Positions 19,901-34,900 of a stretch of DNA of 61,195 nucleotides are shown here, one piece after another. Every line of letters starts with the position of its first letter. Position 1 is the first letter of the stretch. The notes under the pieces are model-generated. The model saw nothing but the letters and a program-made list of their open reading frames with translations. It searched no databases and was not told where the DNA came from. Location of the stretch: contig NW_026971785.1 in the NCBI RefSeq assembly GCF_026151205.1, positions 1 to 61,195 on the forward strand, read 5' to 3'. Both the position numbers and the translations under genes were made by a program. Source of the stretch: Bolinopsis microptera (Eukaryota; Ctenophora; Tentaculata; Lobata; Bolinopsidae).

Positions 19901-22900
19901 ATCTACCCCCCCCAAAAACACGTCTCCAAAATGCCCCGGAAAACACGGCTATATTTACAAGTTCCGGTTTTTCGGTGGGACATTAAAAAGCTATGGACCA
20001 ATCAGAAGCGATGTTTTTTGTCCGTTTAGCTGTAACACGTGGGCACGTGATAATTGATAGGATTTTGATTGGTTGGCGAAAAAGAGTAGGAGGGGGGTTT
20101 TTTTGGAAAGGTTTTGTGAAGGGAACCGTTTAAAAAGAAAGGGTTTTTCTGTTTATCTTTCCCCCCGGGAATTCTTTTCAAGGTTTTAACGGGTGTTTTT
20201 TTAAGATATATTTCCGGTATTTTAGATGACATTTAGTTGTTTGCGTATCTATGGAAAAAGATACATATTTCTGATACAAATTTAAAAGCTGAGCTCCCTC
20301 CAAAGAAAAAATTTTGGAAAACACAGTCTTTTTCGGGCTATTTGTGGGTTTTTAAATTTGCTGTTTTTTGACCCAAAAGGGTTTTTTGTCTAAGCATGGA
20401 AGGGGGAAATTTAAAAGGTCATTTTTTCAAGTGACGCGTCTGTAAAACCCGGCTCACGAAAATGGGAACCAAAAACTTCCACATCAAACTATTATTATCA
20501 CACCACAAAACCAAATTTTTAAAAAAAATTATAAATTTAAATTTTCTAATTCCCCACATAATTTAAAGTTTAAAAGGGGGTATGGGTTTTAAGAAAAGAG
20601 ATCTTTTTTGACCAAAAGGGTTAATTTTTTAATTAAAAATCCACTTTCTTTCGTCTGTCTCGAAAGCAAAAATTTGAAATTAAATTTTTTGCGAAACAAA
20701 ACAAAACAAAATTTACGGGTTTTTTTTTTAAAAAAGGATTGGGCCCCTAGAGAGGGTGGGGGGGTTTTACGTGACCGGTTTTGTCTGCAGCCCACCACGA
20801 GCAGTTCATACTCTAACCAAATACTTCACACCAGGGCCCTTACCACCGACTTTAAAACCGATATTAAATTCCCCCCCCCTGTTTGACAAGTAAAAAGTGT
20901 GCTTGAGAACGGGCCCCGGGAAAAAGCTTGTCTGGAGGGGGGAATTTTTCCGGGGGGAAGGGAGCCAAAAAATTTTCCCTTGGGGCCCTTGTCCCCCGGG
21001 GGAGGGCAAAAAAGAAATGACCCGGGACAGGGTGGGTCGTGTGGTTCCCAGGTTTGGGGGTGAGTCTTCCCCCTGGTCGTCTCCATACAAATTTTACGTG
21101 TTTCTTTCACTTTTTAACTACTCTGAGCTTTCCTTGTTGCAGTTGCTAGGGGTTTTTAAACAATGGGGCCTTGGGTTTACGAACATGGCTATACTTCTTT
21201 AAAAATTCTCAAAATGCTTTTTAAAGCCCGGGAAACGAGCCCAGAGCCCCGGGTAATGTACATGACAAAAAATATGTAAAAAATCCGGTGACGGTCCAAA
21301 AAATGGGTTCACGATTCAATAAAATTTTAAAAAAGAATTTTTTTAACCCAAAGAGTAAGACGGGGGGGACTGGGAAACAAGTGGTCAATGAAGAGCCGTT
21401 GGGAAACGCCCCCTTTAAATCCTTTTTCAGTTGATTTTCCCCAAAACCCGGAGGGGGAAGGAAAAAATGTTTAAATGCACTTGGCCATGAAAATTTAAAA
21501 AATTTAAAGTTTTTTCGGGCCTTTTTCATATTTCGCTTTTTACAAAGGGGGGATTACGGAATTGGAAAAGGGAATTTCAAAACCTCGAAATTTTTATCGG
21601 GGTTTTTTAAATGGAATTTTTAATTTTATTTCCCTGCAGCCTTCGTGCTAATTTTAAGTAAAATTCCGCCAAAGTAAAAAATGTATACTTGGGTGAAAAC
21701 CAAGAGCCCGACTTCAATGTATCGGTGACTTCCGAATTAAAATTTGGGGCAAAAAGGGTTTTTTCCAAAGTATAAAAGGGGAAAGTCGCACATGTCACAA
21801 GGGGCCCCAACTTCAGGAGGGTGGCCTGATCACGTGGTACCAAATCCGTTTTTATGTTTTGGTTTTGTTGAGGGTGGGAGCCCGGGTTGGAAGTATAAGG
21901 TAGGGTACACTGTGTAGAGTGGTAAGGAAATAAGTTTTTTTCTTCCTCTCTCTTTTTCTTCCAAAGGGGGAGTGTATTTTAAGACTTCCCCCTACACTTC
22001 AGTGAAATTTCTGTATCCCCAAATGTTTAGATTTGTTCTTTTCTAACCCCTGACCCCCCCCCCAGGAAAACCCGGGGGAGAGGGCGGGGGCACTCAGGGG
22101 GGGAGATTGAAAACTCAGCCCAAAAAATACGGCGTGAAAAATTTGGGGGGTTGGGTGGTAGCCCTTCCGGGGTTCACCCGAAAAAGTTAAACCCAAAATT
22201 CCGCCCTTTCTTAAATTTTAGGGAACTGCAAATTTAATTTAAATGTTAAAATGTCTTTATTCATTTTGCCTTTTTCCCGGTCATGATTTAAGCGAGACCG
22301 CCCCCGAAAGGGGGTTTAAATTTTGAATTTTTGGGGGTCGCTATAATAAAATCATTTTCTCGGGGATTTTGCCGACTAGACTTGAGGGAATGGGTAAAGA
22401 AATTAAGAACCCCCAAACAATTGGTTTGCCCCCATATTTTTTTCGGCCAAAATTTTAAAGCCGTTTTTTCCCAAAGAAAGGTGAAGAAAAAATTTTGGGA
22501 AAAGGGGTTTTTGGGGGTGCGAAAGGGGGGGGGAGTCTTTGACCCGGAGGACGGATACAGTTAGCTTTAAAAACTCGTCAGCTGCCCCCCAAAAAGCCCC
22601 AAACTGGCTTTTAAAGGGCTTCAATACCCTTTAAAATGGTTTAAACCCAAGGGTCAAGTTTCTTCCCCGACATTTTGTTCTTTAATTTGAGGCCTAAAAA
22701 CTTACCAATTTTTAAAAATATTTCAAATTTTTGTATCCCCCTCTTTCCCTCCCCCGTTAGAGGCCCCTTGTTTGCAGGATGCTGGGCAAGCTGCCCCGGC
22801 CAGAAGATTTTAGTGTAAATTTTTTCATGTGGGAAATAAAAAATTTTCTTTGGGAAATCACAACTTTGTTAAGGGTGTTAGGGGCCCATTTCTAATCCAA

Positions 22901-25900
22901 ACCTTTTTTTAAAAACCCACAAAGGAGTCAAAAACTTTTCAAAAATGGGGAACTATAAAACCCCAAGCCCCACCCGACCATCCCTTTAACTTTGGTTTTT
23001 GGTTTTTTTGGGGTTTTACATTGGTTCATTAAACCCGGGGTTTGGAAAAACGTGGCAGGGAATATTTGCAATAACTACTCGACCTGTTTCCACGTGACCA
23101 TCATCACTAACCCCGGGGGGTCACCCTGACCATCAATTTTACCCCGGAAAAAACACGGGTTTCATCAAGTATTGGGGGGGAGAGGGAAACCCCAAAGTGG
23201 AGCTTGCCTGAGTGGCGTTCACCTACCACCAAACTAACCCCTGCCGAGTAAAGAGGGTTTTTGGGTGTTTCCCCGCAAACCCGTACGGGGACTTACGGTC
23301 CCGTACTGGTGCCCGGGTTGGGGGAGGTTGGGATAGTGGACTTTTTTTTGTTAACAAATTTTGTGGGCTTTCAAACCGGTGGGGTTTTTGACCCCGAATA
23401 ACAATGGAAATGTTTCGGTCGTGCTCTTTGTTAATTGTAGGAAAATTTAATAAGATGTTTGATAAAACTAATTAGACCACCCGGGGGATTGTTCCCCTAT
23501 CATTATATCCGCTAATAGATCATTAACGAGCCTAATAAAGAGAAGTGTCAAAAATAAGGATTTTCTCACTATAAACTCACTAGAGATCTGGTGTATTCTT
23601 TACTTTTAGGAAGTGTGGTTGAAGTAAAAAGTCTGATCAGGGCGAAAAAGAGCTTTAAAAGGGAAAAAAACTGCGAAAGGGCAAAACGGGGTTGTTCTGG
23701 GGGTTAGAAAGGGAGATACAGGGGGGGGGGGTAACCCCTTTTAAATTTTTGGAAAAACGAGATAAATTTTCATTTCCCAAAAACAAAAAATTTTTCGTAG
23801 GATTTCGTGAAGGGGGGGAGGTTAAATGTGGGAAGTAAAAGGGGGGCTGAAGGGGTTAAATTTTGGATATATCCCAAAATTTAAATGGGGGAAGGGGGAA
23901 TTTTTCCAAAATTTTGGGTTTTTTCTTTCATTGTGTTTTTATCTCCTTTGTGGTTCCTTTTGGGGATCTTTTTGGGTTTTGTTATGTCGGGTATTTTCAA
24001 ATCGGTGTGATTGGGAGCTTTTGTTTTTTTTCATTTTTTCAAAAAAAAGTTTACTTTAATTTGTTTTTTGACTTGTAAAATTTTTTCCCGGTATTAATTT
24101 TTAATTTTTTGCTGCCCCACTTCTTTCATCAAGTCTCCTTTTCAAATTAAAAAAAGGCTTTAATTTAAAACTCATGTAAAAAGGTGGTGAATGTATTTCC
24201 CTCTTTAACGACTGCACCCGTATCTTGATTTTTGATAAAACCCTCATAAAAACTGCAACCCTCCCACCAAGATCTAAAAATTTTGCACCCGGGTTTCCCC
24301 AACCCTAGGCCTTTAAGAGTCAAGAAGGTCTAGCTCTCTCGCCCCGGATGGGCATTGTGTAGAGTTTTAACGTAAAAATGGGGGGACAACCCCACAAAAA
24401 CAAAGGGTTTTAACCCCCATTGGGGTTTTTGCCCCAAAACTTTTCTTCAAAACATGCTGCTGTTAAACAAGCTCGAATTCCAGGACCTAGGGATTACCCT
24501 TCAGGTGTTATGGGATTTTATTATTGCTGCTGGGTGCTGCTGTTCGAAGAAAGAATTTTTGGGGGGGGGGTTGGGATTTTTTGGTGGGGTTTGGGGTCGG
24601 TTTTGTCGGTCTGGTTTGGGGCCTAGACTAGTTTGATATGGTTTGTCATGATTTAGAACAATAAAGGTTGGGGCATATGGGGTTTAAATTATTTGGGGCA
24701 GGCCCCCCCCCCAAAAAAAATTTTTGAGATATCCGTATCAGTTTACGCCGCTTTTTAGTATCCGATAATTTGGGTAAAAGTTTTAAAAAAATGTCCTTTA
24801 TACAGAAAACCATGTTAGTAAAAAACTCATATCTTTGGTAGAGTTTTAAGCCTCAACTTGAACCAAAACCCGATCTGGTATTTGATTGCATCACGGGGTT
24901 TAAAATGGTGTTAATTTTAAAAACCCTGTTGTTTTTTTACTTGCTACAAAAAAGGAAATTCCCGTAGGTTTAAAAGACCTAGTTTAAAAAGGTCTGCCAG
25001 CAGTTTTAATTTTCCCAAAGTAATTGTTTTTTGTTTTAACAGCCACAAAAAATTATTGCTTTTTGTTTACTTATTTGGGGTTCCCGGCGGTGGGCCAAAA
25101 TTTAGCACACAGTTTTTGATACAGCCAATTAGCTTTCCAGTATCGGTTTTAAAATCGCTTTATTGTATTAGTTTTTAAAAAGTTTGGACTAAAACAAAAA
25201 TTTTTAAGCTCAATCCGCTCAGTGCACGTGCCAAAAGTAACTTGGGGGACGTTTTGGTTAAAAAAATCTCCCAGGTTAAAAAATTTTGCTTTCCTGGACA
25301 AAAAATACCCCATTTCTGTCCCACTATCAACCGGGGATCTGAGTTAGTAAAGTTCAGTCCCCCGCTATTTTTAAATTTAAATTTAAAATGTGTTTTAAAG
25401 TGTAGCGGCCCCCCCATGTGAATGCCGTTAAAAAGTATTTAGAGTTTAAACCCCTTAAAATCGGATGTTTTTACTTTCGGCCCCGGGTATCCGAGGTGTG
25501 GGTTTAAAGGGGTAAATTGTAACCTTGTGCCCGCACTAGTAAATTGCAGAGTCATCATTTTAAATTTTTAAAAAAAAAAGTATCCCCTTTAGGTAGGGGT
25601 CCGGCTGTTAAATTAGCACTAAAATCTCCGGGTATTGTTTCAAGGGGGATCCTGTATTGTTACTTTGGGGATATTTAAAGGGAAGTGGGTAATGCACGAG
25701 ACCCATTTTGGGACCCCGGGGGGGTGAAAAACAATTGCACTTAAAGGGCCGCACCAGGGAAATTAAACTATATCTTCCCCCACGGCACCCATATTTTCCG
25801 GGTTCCACTAAGTAATTTTTCCCTAAAATATAAGGGAGAATTCATTGTGATTTTTCATAAACTTAGCTTGGGCAATTTGTGGGGTTTTGGGGATTGTTTT

Positions 25901-28900
25901 TAAACCACCGAAATTGCACTTGGTTACCTCAAAATTCCCAAAGGGGCCCCACAAAATCACGTATAGTACCTCAGTTGGGAATGGTCTGGGCTAAGAAACC
26001 CCGCCTGAAATGCCGTTTATACTTTACCCCAATAACATTACCACTCCTGGGTCCCGTTTTCCACCCTAACAATTCCCCGTTTTTGTAGGAAACCAGATTT
26101 TATGAACCTAACAGTTTTGGTTTGGTTTGGTTTTTAAGAGCTTCCCCCCCTACTTGCCACCCTATGTCCGGTTCATTTAATAAAAGCAGGCTTCCCCCTT
26201 GGCAATGAGTTTTGGGTTTTGGGGACACAAATCAATAGGGAAGTTGGGGAGGCCTCAAAACAAGTTCCCTTAAAGAGATATTTAACAGAGTGTGAAACCC
26301 CCTGCCAGGGCTTACCCTTTTAAATTTTGAGTTTGCCCGGCTCTATAAGTGTGGCAGATGTGTCTTCTTTGTCCTATCCTTTGGGCCGTGATGCTTTTGG
26401 GAACAAAATCTTGTTGCAAGGGGTTATGGTGAACCCTAAACTCATTTTTCAAAGAAATTTGGGAATAGAGATGGGTCGATTGTGAAGGGGTGCTAATATA
26501 TTATATAAATAGGTAGTTTTGAAAAAATAGTAATGTCAAATACCGTTTAAATTTTAAAACCTTATTTTGAAAAATTGTTTCTCAAAAATAGAAGATCTTT
26601 AAAAAAACATGAGGTTTTAAAAATGGGTTTGATTAAAAGTTTAGTACAAGGGTTAGGGCTGGGAAAAAAACAAAAGGGGAGGGGATTAGTGATTAATTAC
26701 AAGGGGAATCAGTGAAAGGGGGTGGGGTGAACGTAAAGGGCCAGACCCTAAAAATCGGGGGGAAAATTAAAAAAGTTTAATTTACTAAAACACCCCTAGA
26801 ATTTTGTTTCCACAACCATGAGGGTTTTTAAAGTTTAAAAAGGGTCTTATGACTACTAAAAAGATAAAAAAGGGGGGCTGAGGTAATAACTGGTTAATTG
26901 GCGGGGAATAGGGGGGAAATTTAAACCCCTTCACAAAACCCAAAAAGGGGGCCCAAATTTTCGAGAAAAATAAAGTATCCGGTAAATATCACTGGGTGGT
27001 AACTGTGATGTGCCCCGTGTTAAAAAATTCCTTTGGGGTAGGAGGAGGTGAAAAAAATAAAGTTTTGCAGGTAATTATCCGGGTGTGGGTAACGGGCAGT
27101 GGGGTTTTTGGGGAAAAACCCAAAAAAAGGGGGAACCTAATGGGCTTAAACCCCTAAAAAGCCCCGACTAATTGAGAGTGAAGGGGCCCCAGGCACAGAG
27201 TAAAGGGGAAAATTAAACTACTAAAGAAATAAGTGGGCTGAAAATATTAAATTGAAAAATGTTTTTCCCAAAAGGAGATTTTTAAACTATCCTTAAAAAA
27301 AGTGTGCCCCAATATGAGTCCGAATATATTTTAAGAATGGGGAAAAACCCGTAAAAGTGGGAAAAATTTTTAGTGGGAAAGGTTTACTAGAGGGGTGGTC
27401 CCCCAAGGAGGTTTTCTGGGGGGAGGTTGAGGGCATGCTGTGATGGGGGTCAAGAGCTGTCCCGCCCAAATTTTTTTATGGCCCAAAAAAAAACACAAAA
27501 GCCTACAATAGTAAATTAAGGAGCGCCCACTGCCACTTGGGCCCGGCAAGTGAAAGAGGGGGAGATAGTGCAGGACCGGGAAAATCAAAGAAACGTTTTG
27601 AATTACATTTTAATGGTAGGCAGGGTAGGGAGCAGCACTTTAATCCTGAGAAGAAGTCCCAAAAAAAGGGGGGGGGCCCAATTTAACATTTTTTTTTAAT
27701 GTTTACCGTTGTTGTGCTGTTATTCGATTTGGGAAAAATTTTCACTGTGCAAAATTGAAGTCTCTTCCGTGCCCAGCTGTAAAAAAAATTTTCTACGTGC
27801 GGGGAGGGGGGGTGGAACAAAAATAGGGGACTAACTAGCGAGCTGGCAAGGGAAAAAAAGGGGCTCAGTCGGGAAAAAGGGGCCCTAATAGTGTTTTTGC
27901 ACTAAGGGGGGCGGGACGCGAGAGTAAAAAGGGGGGAAAATTTAAGCAAGCAAATGCGCGAGGAAAAAAAGACTCTGCCGAATTTAAATTGTAAAATAAG
28001 TGACCAAAAAAGAATCTAAATTGAAGTATTTGGGTATATTTCATATGTTAAAATTAAAAAGGGGTAGCCCGGTTACCCGTGATGAGAAGGGTGTGATGAG
28101 AAAAGTAAGATGACAGATAAAAGAAAAAAGGGGATGGCATGAGTTTAAAGTTTTATAGTTAAAAAGTCAGCGCAAAAAAGAAATGTAGATGAATTTATTT
28201 AAATTAAAAACTAAAAACTTAGAAGAGGGTTTTGGTTAATAAAATTGTTAAAAGAGTGGCAGGGTTTCCCCGCTTTTGAGAAAAAGCTTTTGTTGAAATG
28301 CTAATTTAAGAAAATGAAAGAATTTTAAAAAAAAGAACGTTGAAGACGTAAGGGAAAGTCATAATAGTCGTTACGTAAGTAAAAGAAAGTTATTAAAAAT
28401 TACGTAAAATAAAAAACATATTAAAAAAATTAAGCGCAAAAGGAATTTGCAGATGGGTTTTATTAATGAAGGATAAAAGCCAAACCCGGTCTGACAACTG
28501 TGTTTCCCTTACGTTTGGTTTTAATCGAAGTTGGGTCGGTATAATCGGAGTTGAAAATGGGCTGGAAATGCCTTGGGGTGTGCTGCTTTGCTGCATGCTG
28601 GTATATTGTTTCCATCAAGGATAGGGGGGCGGGGTCTATAACTTTATTTAACTTTGCCCAAAAAAATTTTCCCCTAAAAAGGAAAACCCCAAAAAACTCC
28701 GTAGAGGGGCGGGGGCTTATCTCACCCCGCTGTATTTGGTTACAAGTAATTATGAGTGTTTTTCGGGCCGCCTGATTCGCCCGAGAATTGAAATTTTGGG
28801 AGGTCCCTGAAAAAACAGTTACGCGACTTTTTCCTTTTTCCCCGATAAAATTAATAGTGTTTGCCCCCCCCTTTTTTTTTCCCCCAAAAACAAAATTATT

Positions 28901-31900
28901 TGGGGGTTTTTTTTTTTTTTCATGTCATCATCAATGGAAAAGGGAAAGTCACCCCTGTATCTAGGCTTATTATTATCAGTAGCATGTTCAAAACTAATTA
29001 GAACCGGACTGGAACTTTAAGTTTTCTTCCCCAATTATCTAATTTCTCCCTGTACATGGTTTGGCGCGAGAAAGTGCCCTTTACTTTTTGTAAAAAAGTA
29101 CATTACGTAATGCGTATACAGGATGATTATAATGCAATGATTGGTGACTGAGAGTGACAGGTTATTTTGGTTGATGGCGCCGAAAATATAGAGTAACAAA
29201 AAGTAGTGGTTGGTTGCTGGGTCCTCCATTTTATTTGGTTAGGAGTTGGTTTGGACGGGAAAAGTTTAAGTAAGGGGGAATTGACAAGGAGTGACAAAGG
29301 GCTTTACTGTAGGTATTAAGGTCACGTTAGTGACTTGCAGGAAATAAGGGTCACGTGGATGTGATAATGTGTTTTGGGTACCACGACCTGGGGAGAGAGG
29401 GTTTGGGGCGGGAGAGTATTGATTTTATATGTGGGGCCTAGTGGTGGGACTGGGTAGTTACAGGTTGTTATCTGTGGATTACCGGACTCCCCTTCTTGGA
29501 GGCTTTTGGCTCCGCCCCCTTTCAACAAAACTAAAATTTTGAAGCGGGGGACTGGGGTACCTCTCCAGGAATGACTCCTGGAAACCCACCCATAGGGAAA
29601 ACCAACTCTTATATTCACCCTCACTCCCACTCCAAAAATAATTTACAATATCATTAATTAATCTGCGGGTATTACTCTATACTGCAACGCTAGGGCTTGT
29701 AACGCCGGTTACGGGCTACTGCTTGTTTTAAAACCATCCCATTTTTTCAATAGCCCATGGTTTCTTGTTTAGTTTACCACGGTTATATATACTGTAGGAT
29801 TTAAATGAAGGGTTGGTGGGGCGTTGGCTTGGCTTTTTTAAACCAGTTCAGTTAATACAGTGAGGGCCCGGGCATAGGGAACTGGGTGGTTGTGTGGGTT
29901 TGCGCGAAACGTAGTTTTGCCGGAAGGGGCCGTGCGGGGGCGTGGTGCCATGGGGTCAGTTCGGGGGGGGGGTCACTATGAATGAGGTTATTTGTGGTGG
30001 GGGCGCATAAGTTTCTGAGGGTGTTTTTGTTGTATATTTGTGGGATGTGGGGCTACGGGGGGTAATATAGTGAATTTTCTGGGGGGGGACAGGGTGGGGT
30101 CGTGGGGGTTGCTATTGGGCGTGCATATTTACCAACTTTCCAATAACACATAAAATCGTAAATAAAATTTTTGGGGTTTGTGTTGCGGTTTATTTCAATG
30201 GGATACCCAAAATTTGCCTTTTAAATGTACAACAATTTCCAATATTCCCATTGCTGGTAGAGTTGCGTTTACCGGGATGGATCATTTTGGGGCTCAGTTT
30301 CGATACAAGTATTGGGGTGGTTATGTTATTTAAATCGAAAGGGGATATTCCCAACATTAAATATAATTAATATTCTAAAATTCCAAAAACTAATTAATTT
30401 AATTTACTGATATTTTCCACGCGGCTGTTTCAGGCTATGGGAAGGTCGACCCCTAAATGATCGGGGCGGGGGCCAGGAGCTAATTTCTCTGCTAGTTGTG
30501 GTGAAAACTTATTCAATAAACTCCATCCAATTGTCGGGGGCCGGGGCCAGGTTAAGATAGGGAAGTTCACTTTGTTTTAAATAAAATTTTTTGTAAACTT
30601 TTTTTAAATTATCGGGGCTAGTTGTCCAAAATGGAATTATTTAAATGAGTAAAAATACCCCACAAAGGTCAAATTGGTGGGTTCAGTCTGGATCAACCCA
30701 CCCCATATCACTCATTGGGGGGGGGGGTGGGGGGCACACTCAGGGATTTCTAAAATCAAACACCTTCTATCAATATTTTAATTTATTTCAACAAGTCCAT
30801 ACTCTCCTGTAATGGTAGGCCATTTCCTATAATTTAACCTTTTTCAATGAAAATCTCCTATATTATGAACAATCGATAAAACCGAAAACCGGTCGTTATT
30901 TTGGTCTCCAAAGCTATTTCATAATAAAGCGTTCAGATTTTTATAAATCGGACTGATTTAACAAATTCATTTTGGGAACAATGATTTTTTGGGGGAAAAG
31001 GGTTTTTCCCATTGGGATCGGTTCCGGTGGGTTTGTACCCCATTTCCCTGCTCCCTTTTTAAACTATCCCTCAGTACCACAAGGGACCCACAACTAGTCC
31101 AGACCAGATGGGGACCCCCTGTTTTTTCCCGCGAGGATATAGGCTGCCAGGGGTGAATATCACAAGTTTTGAGTGATTTTATCTATTTGGTCCTGTTTTC
31201 TAAGGGTACAATGGTTCCCTTGGTGGGGTTTTAAAATAGCTTGGTGGGTTGTGACCTCTGATTTGGTTTCCACTCATAGGCCAGTGGGTTTCTCCCCTAC
31301 CAAAGTCGCATGTATTGTTTCCAGGGATTCAGTTTGGTCTAGTCTAATTAATACTCATTAAGAGGCATGTATTAAAAATATCACCCCCAAACTGTTAAAC
31401 ATGTTGAACACAGAGGATTTTAAGGGGCATATGTCCAGGTATTCCGGGTGTATGTATGTATGATGGGAGGGTTTCAGTTCCCCGATACTATGGTTTTTTG
31501 GACCAGTTGGCCTGATATTTTAGGTTTTATTTGTTGGGCGGGACCCGCATTCCCTTGCGTAGCCACATGAAACCCTATATAATTCCAGCATTGTCTTAAT
31601 CTCTTGCAAAAATTGGGGCCGGTTTAACCATGTCTGTTGTACAAAACAATTGATTCAATGTAGGAGTGTTAGGGACCCCCAACTTAGGGACCTATATAAC
31701 CGGGGCTTGTACCGTGAAGAGGGCTCTGGGGGGGGGGCTAACTCAGGCAATTGCAACATACCGTTAAACTCTGAAAATTTTGTTCGTACACCTGGGGGGG
31801 GTGAAACGGTGGGGACCTGGATCTCCTCAATTTGACCGATAGCGTAAAACTCAATGATGGGGGCTTTTTTACCCCTAGGGAAATTGCTTATTAGGAGTGC

Positions 31901-34900
31901 TTGACCCTCCCTTATTCGAAAGGCTTTTATAATAGTAAACATATTTGGGTCATTGATTTATTTTGACAGGTTGTTTCCATGCTCCCTTTTGTCTGTCCCG
32001 GTGTCTATATCTGGGATAATGATTATTCATTTCTTAGTATTTTCTTATATGGGAACCACGGTCATCGGGTGTGGGACGTCACATGGGTAAATCATACGGA
32101 CGTTCCAGAATCCGGATAGGGGGAAATAACTTTCTATTTTTTGCTTTTGTCCCTTTTGGTGGTTTTGGAAATGTCTAGGGAAAATTGGGTTGGATTTCAT
32201 TTACCATTTTTTGAAAGTTTTACCTTGAAAAAGGAAAAAGTTGTGTTGGCTTGTTGAGGTTGCGTGAGTTAGCACCCACGGGCGAAACGTGCGGGTGAAA
32301 AATACTTATTAACGATTAGGGGTGGACTGGGACCGCAGGAACTTGGCTGTCTCAACCAGTTATAAACAATGATTTATCTGTGGTCTTTTTAGTCTCCATG
32401 TCTACCCAAAGTGCTGAGGGGAACCGATAAAACTTCAATGTTCCCCAAGTTCAACCACCGGGAAATTTCTTCATTATTTCCCAAGCATTATGAGTGTCCC
32501 GTTAAGCACGGGTATTCGAGATAAAAACAAATAATATGCGTTACTATAAATATATTGGTAATAAAAATACGGGGGAACCTTGTATTGGGTTTTTAACAAT
32601 GGGGTAAAACTATCATTGGATTGTGACTAAACCCATTGCAAATCTATTATATTTTTTCACATTTTTCATCCGAGTTTGAGTAACTTTCTTCTTTCACAGG
32701 GTGTTTCCGTTTTCAAGCCCGGCTGATTTATTTCCCATGAAAAAAAAAAACACCCACGAAACTAAAACACACCAATTCCGGGCCCCCCACTTTTTACTTG
32801 TTTTAACCTTGGTCATGGAATGTGAGAGAAAGGGATGTCGTTTTTATCTTAATTTTCCGTGTGGTGTTGGATCCCACCCAGTGGCGGGGGGGGGGCGGGG
32901 GGGGGGGGCTGTGTGAAACCAGATGTGTATTGTGGGTCTCCCGGGTTCAGTTTTGCTGATGAGTCCTCCCCTGGGCGAATTATACCACAACCCAACTCCG
33001 GGCCTCTTGTTCTTTACCTTCTCCAGTTTATTGTAAAACTTTGCTATTTGCTTTTAATTTATTTAAGTAAAACCACCATCAAACATTTTTATAAACAGAT
33101 TTCGGAGTGTTTGGGATAGTTGGAAATTGGGTTAACGGAGGCTTTATTCGGGATTGTCCTCAGCTTGTACAAACAAATCATTAATTTCGTTAGGTCATAC
33201 GGGGCTCTAATGGAACTCTGGGGGGATCTTCTGGGGGGATTCCTTCTCAAGTTTTTTGAAAACGTAATATAATAAAAGTGGTGGGGATGTGTCGGTTAAT
33301 TAACGAAAATTATTCACTTTTGTTAGGATTTTTTTGCCGGCTGACAGTTGAAAAAATTTTGGGGGAGAGGGGGGATTTTAAAATATTCCCCCGTGGTTTC
33401 ATTGGAATCGGCCGGATTTCATTTTGAATTTCAAACGGCCTGGGGAATGATTTCTCCAGGAATTATATGTTCTTGTTAATAAATTAGAACATTATTAAAG
33501 TGGAGGGGAGGGGCCACGCAGTCACAGGGGGATTTTGGTTTATGGCCTTGTCACTTTTTCCACGGGGAACTAAATTTGGTTAATCATAGGGGCACCATTT
33601 TTTCTAAAATCAATTCTGGGAAGTAGGTGTTCCACAGGGAAAGTTAATGCCACTGTCAGTTGTCCTTATAAAACTGTTTTACCGGTTATAATGGACTGTG
33701 AAGGAATACGAGGGAGGCTTTTTTTTATCGAGCATGTAAGTGGAGAGGTTTACTGGAGGTCCCAATAATGGATGTGGCTCCAGATTACACCATTTCTTAA
33801 TTGAGATTTTTTTTCATTATCGGGAGCTTTAGGGGGCAAAAGATTCGTGGAATTTGAGGGCGGGGATTGGGGGCTTATATGTAGCTGTTACAAATAGGCT
33901 TTTGTCTGAAAAAAAAATATGTTAAGAATTTCATGGGCATGTGTTCTTGAAGGTGTGGGCGAATTGATTAAATCTTCTCCCTTACATTTTACACTCGGGT
34001 TTTCATCACCTTTGCGGTTTTGACATGATTTTCCCCAGGGCCTGTTTGCTTTCAAAGTTATTTCAGGGGAACCTTTAAATAAAATTTTTTGGCATGTTGA
34101 TGGATCCCCAATTTTTTGGGCGGTTTACTTGTTAAGATTCTGGTTTTCTCAAACTTCAAGGCTTCTAGGGGCGGGTGGTTTCCTTGGTACCTAGTTACAG
34201 TTAATACAAAAACCAGGTGGTTTAGTAGGGGGGCACTATTGTTTGTGGAAAAATTGGTGCATAAATGAATCAGGGGCGGGGGCGGAAAAGGACAGGGGTT
34301 GGTGAATACAGAAAATAACAAATCGTTAGAGGAAAAATAACTTTGGTACCTGTCAACTTTTTCTATCGGACTACCAGATCTCTGTGAATTAAAGGGTCGA
34401 CCCAGGGTCTGTTGCAAAAAATTATTCTTGGAGTTGCTCTTTTCGATCTTGGGATGGACTAATACTCCAAATGTTCTCTCTGATTTTTTTTGTAAAGCCC
34501 TTCATAACTTGCGGTATTTGGAGTTTGGTTTGAGGGGTGGCACTGTCGTTTCAGTTTGGATGAATTGGTAGTGTTTACCCACCAAGAAATTTTTAACATT
34601 CATTCTTTTTCATAAAAACGTCCCACCGAGTAAAGAATTCTACGGGGAAATTTACATCTCTTGTTCCCCAGCCCTTCTAATTGTTACGGGGGCTTAAATG
34701 GGCCATTTTTTCATTTCGGATTCATCAAAAAAAGGGAAATTTTCATTTTTCAATTTTTTCTTTGTTACAAATTGGTAATTTCTTTTGAGGAGGCTCAAAA
34801 TGGTACTTTGCACAGTACCTTTGATGGAAAAGGGTGGGTAAAGGGATGCAAGTTGCCAATCCGTGGTATCGCCTCTGAAATGAAAACCAGGACACTACAC

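Noticed and set aside
20896-21070. Many poly-G runs that might form G-quadruplexes
   Set aside because: Run lengths are unreliable in this part of the window; the same inflation affects A, C and T.
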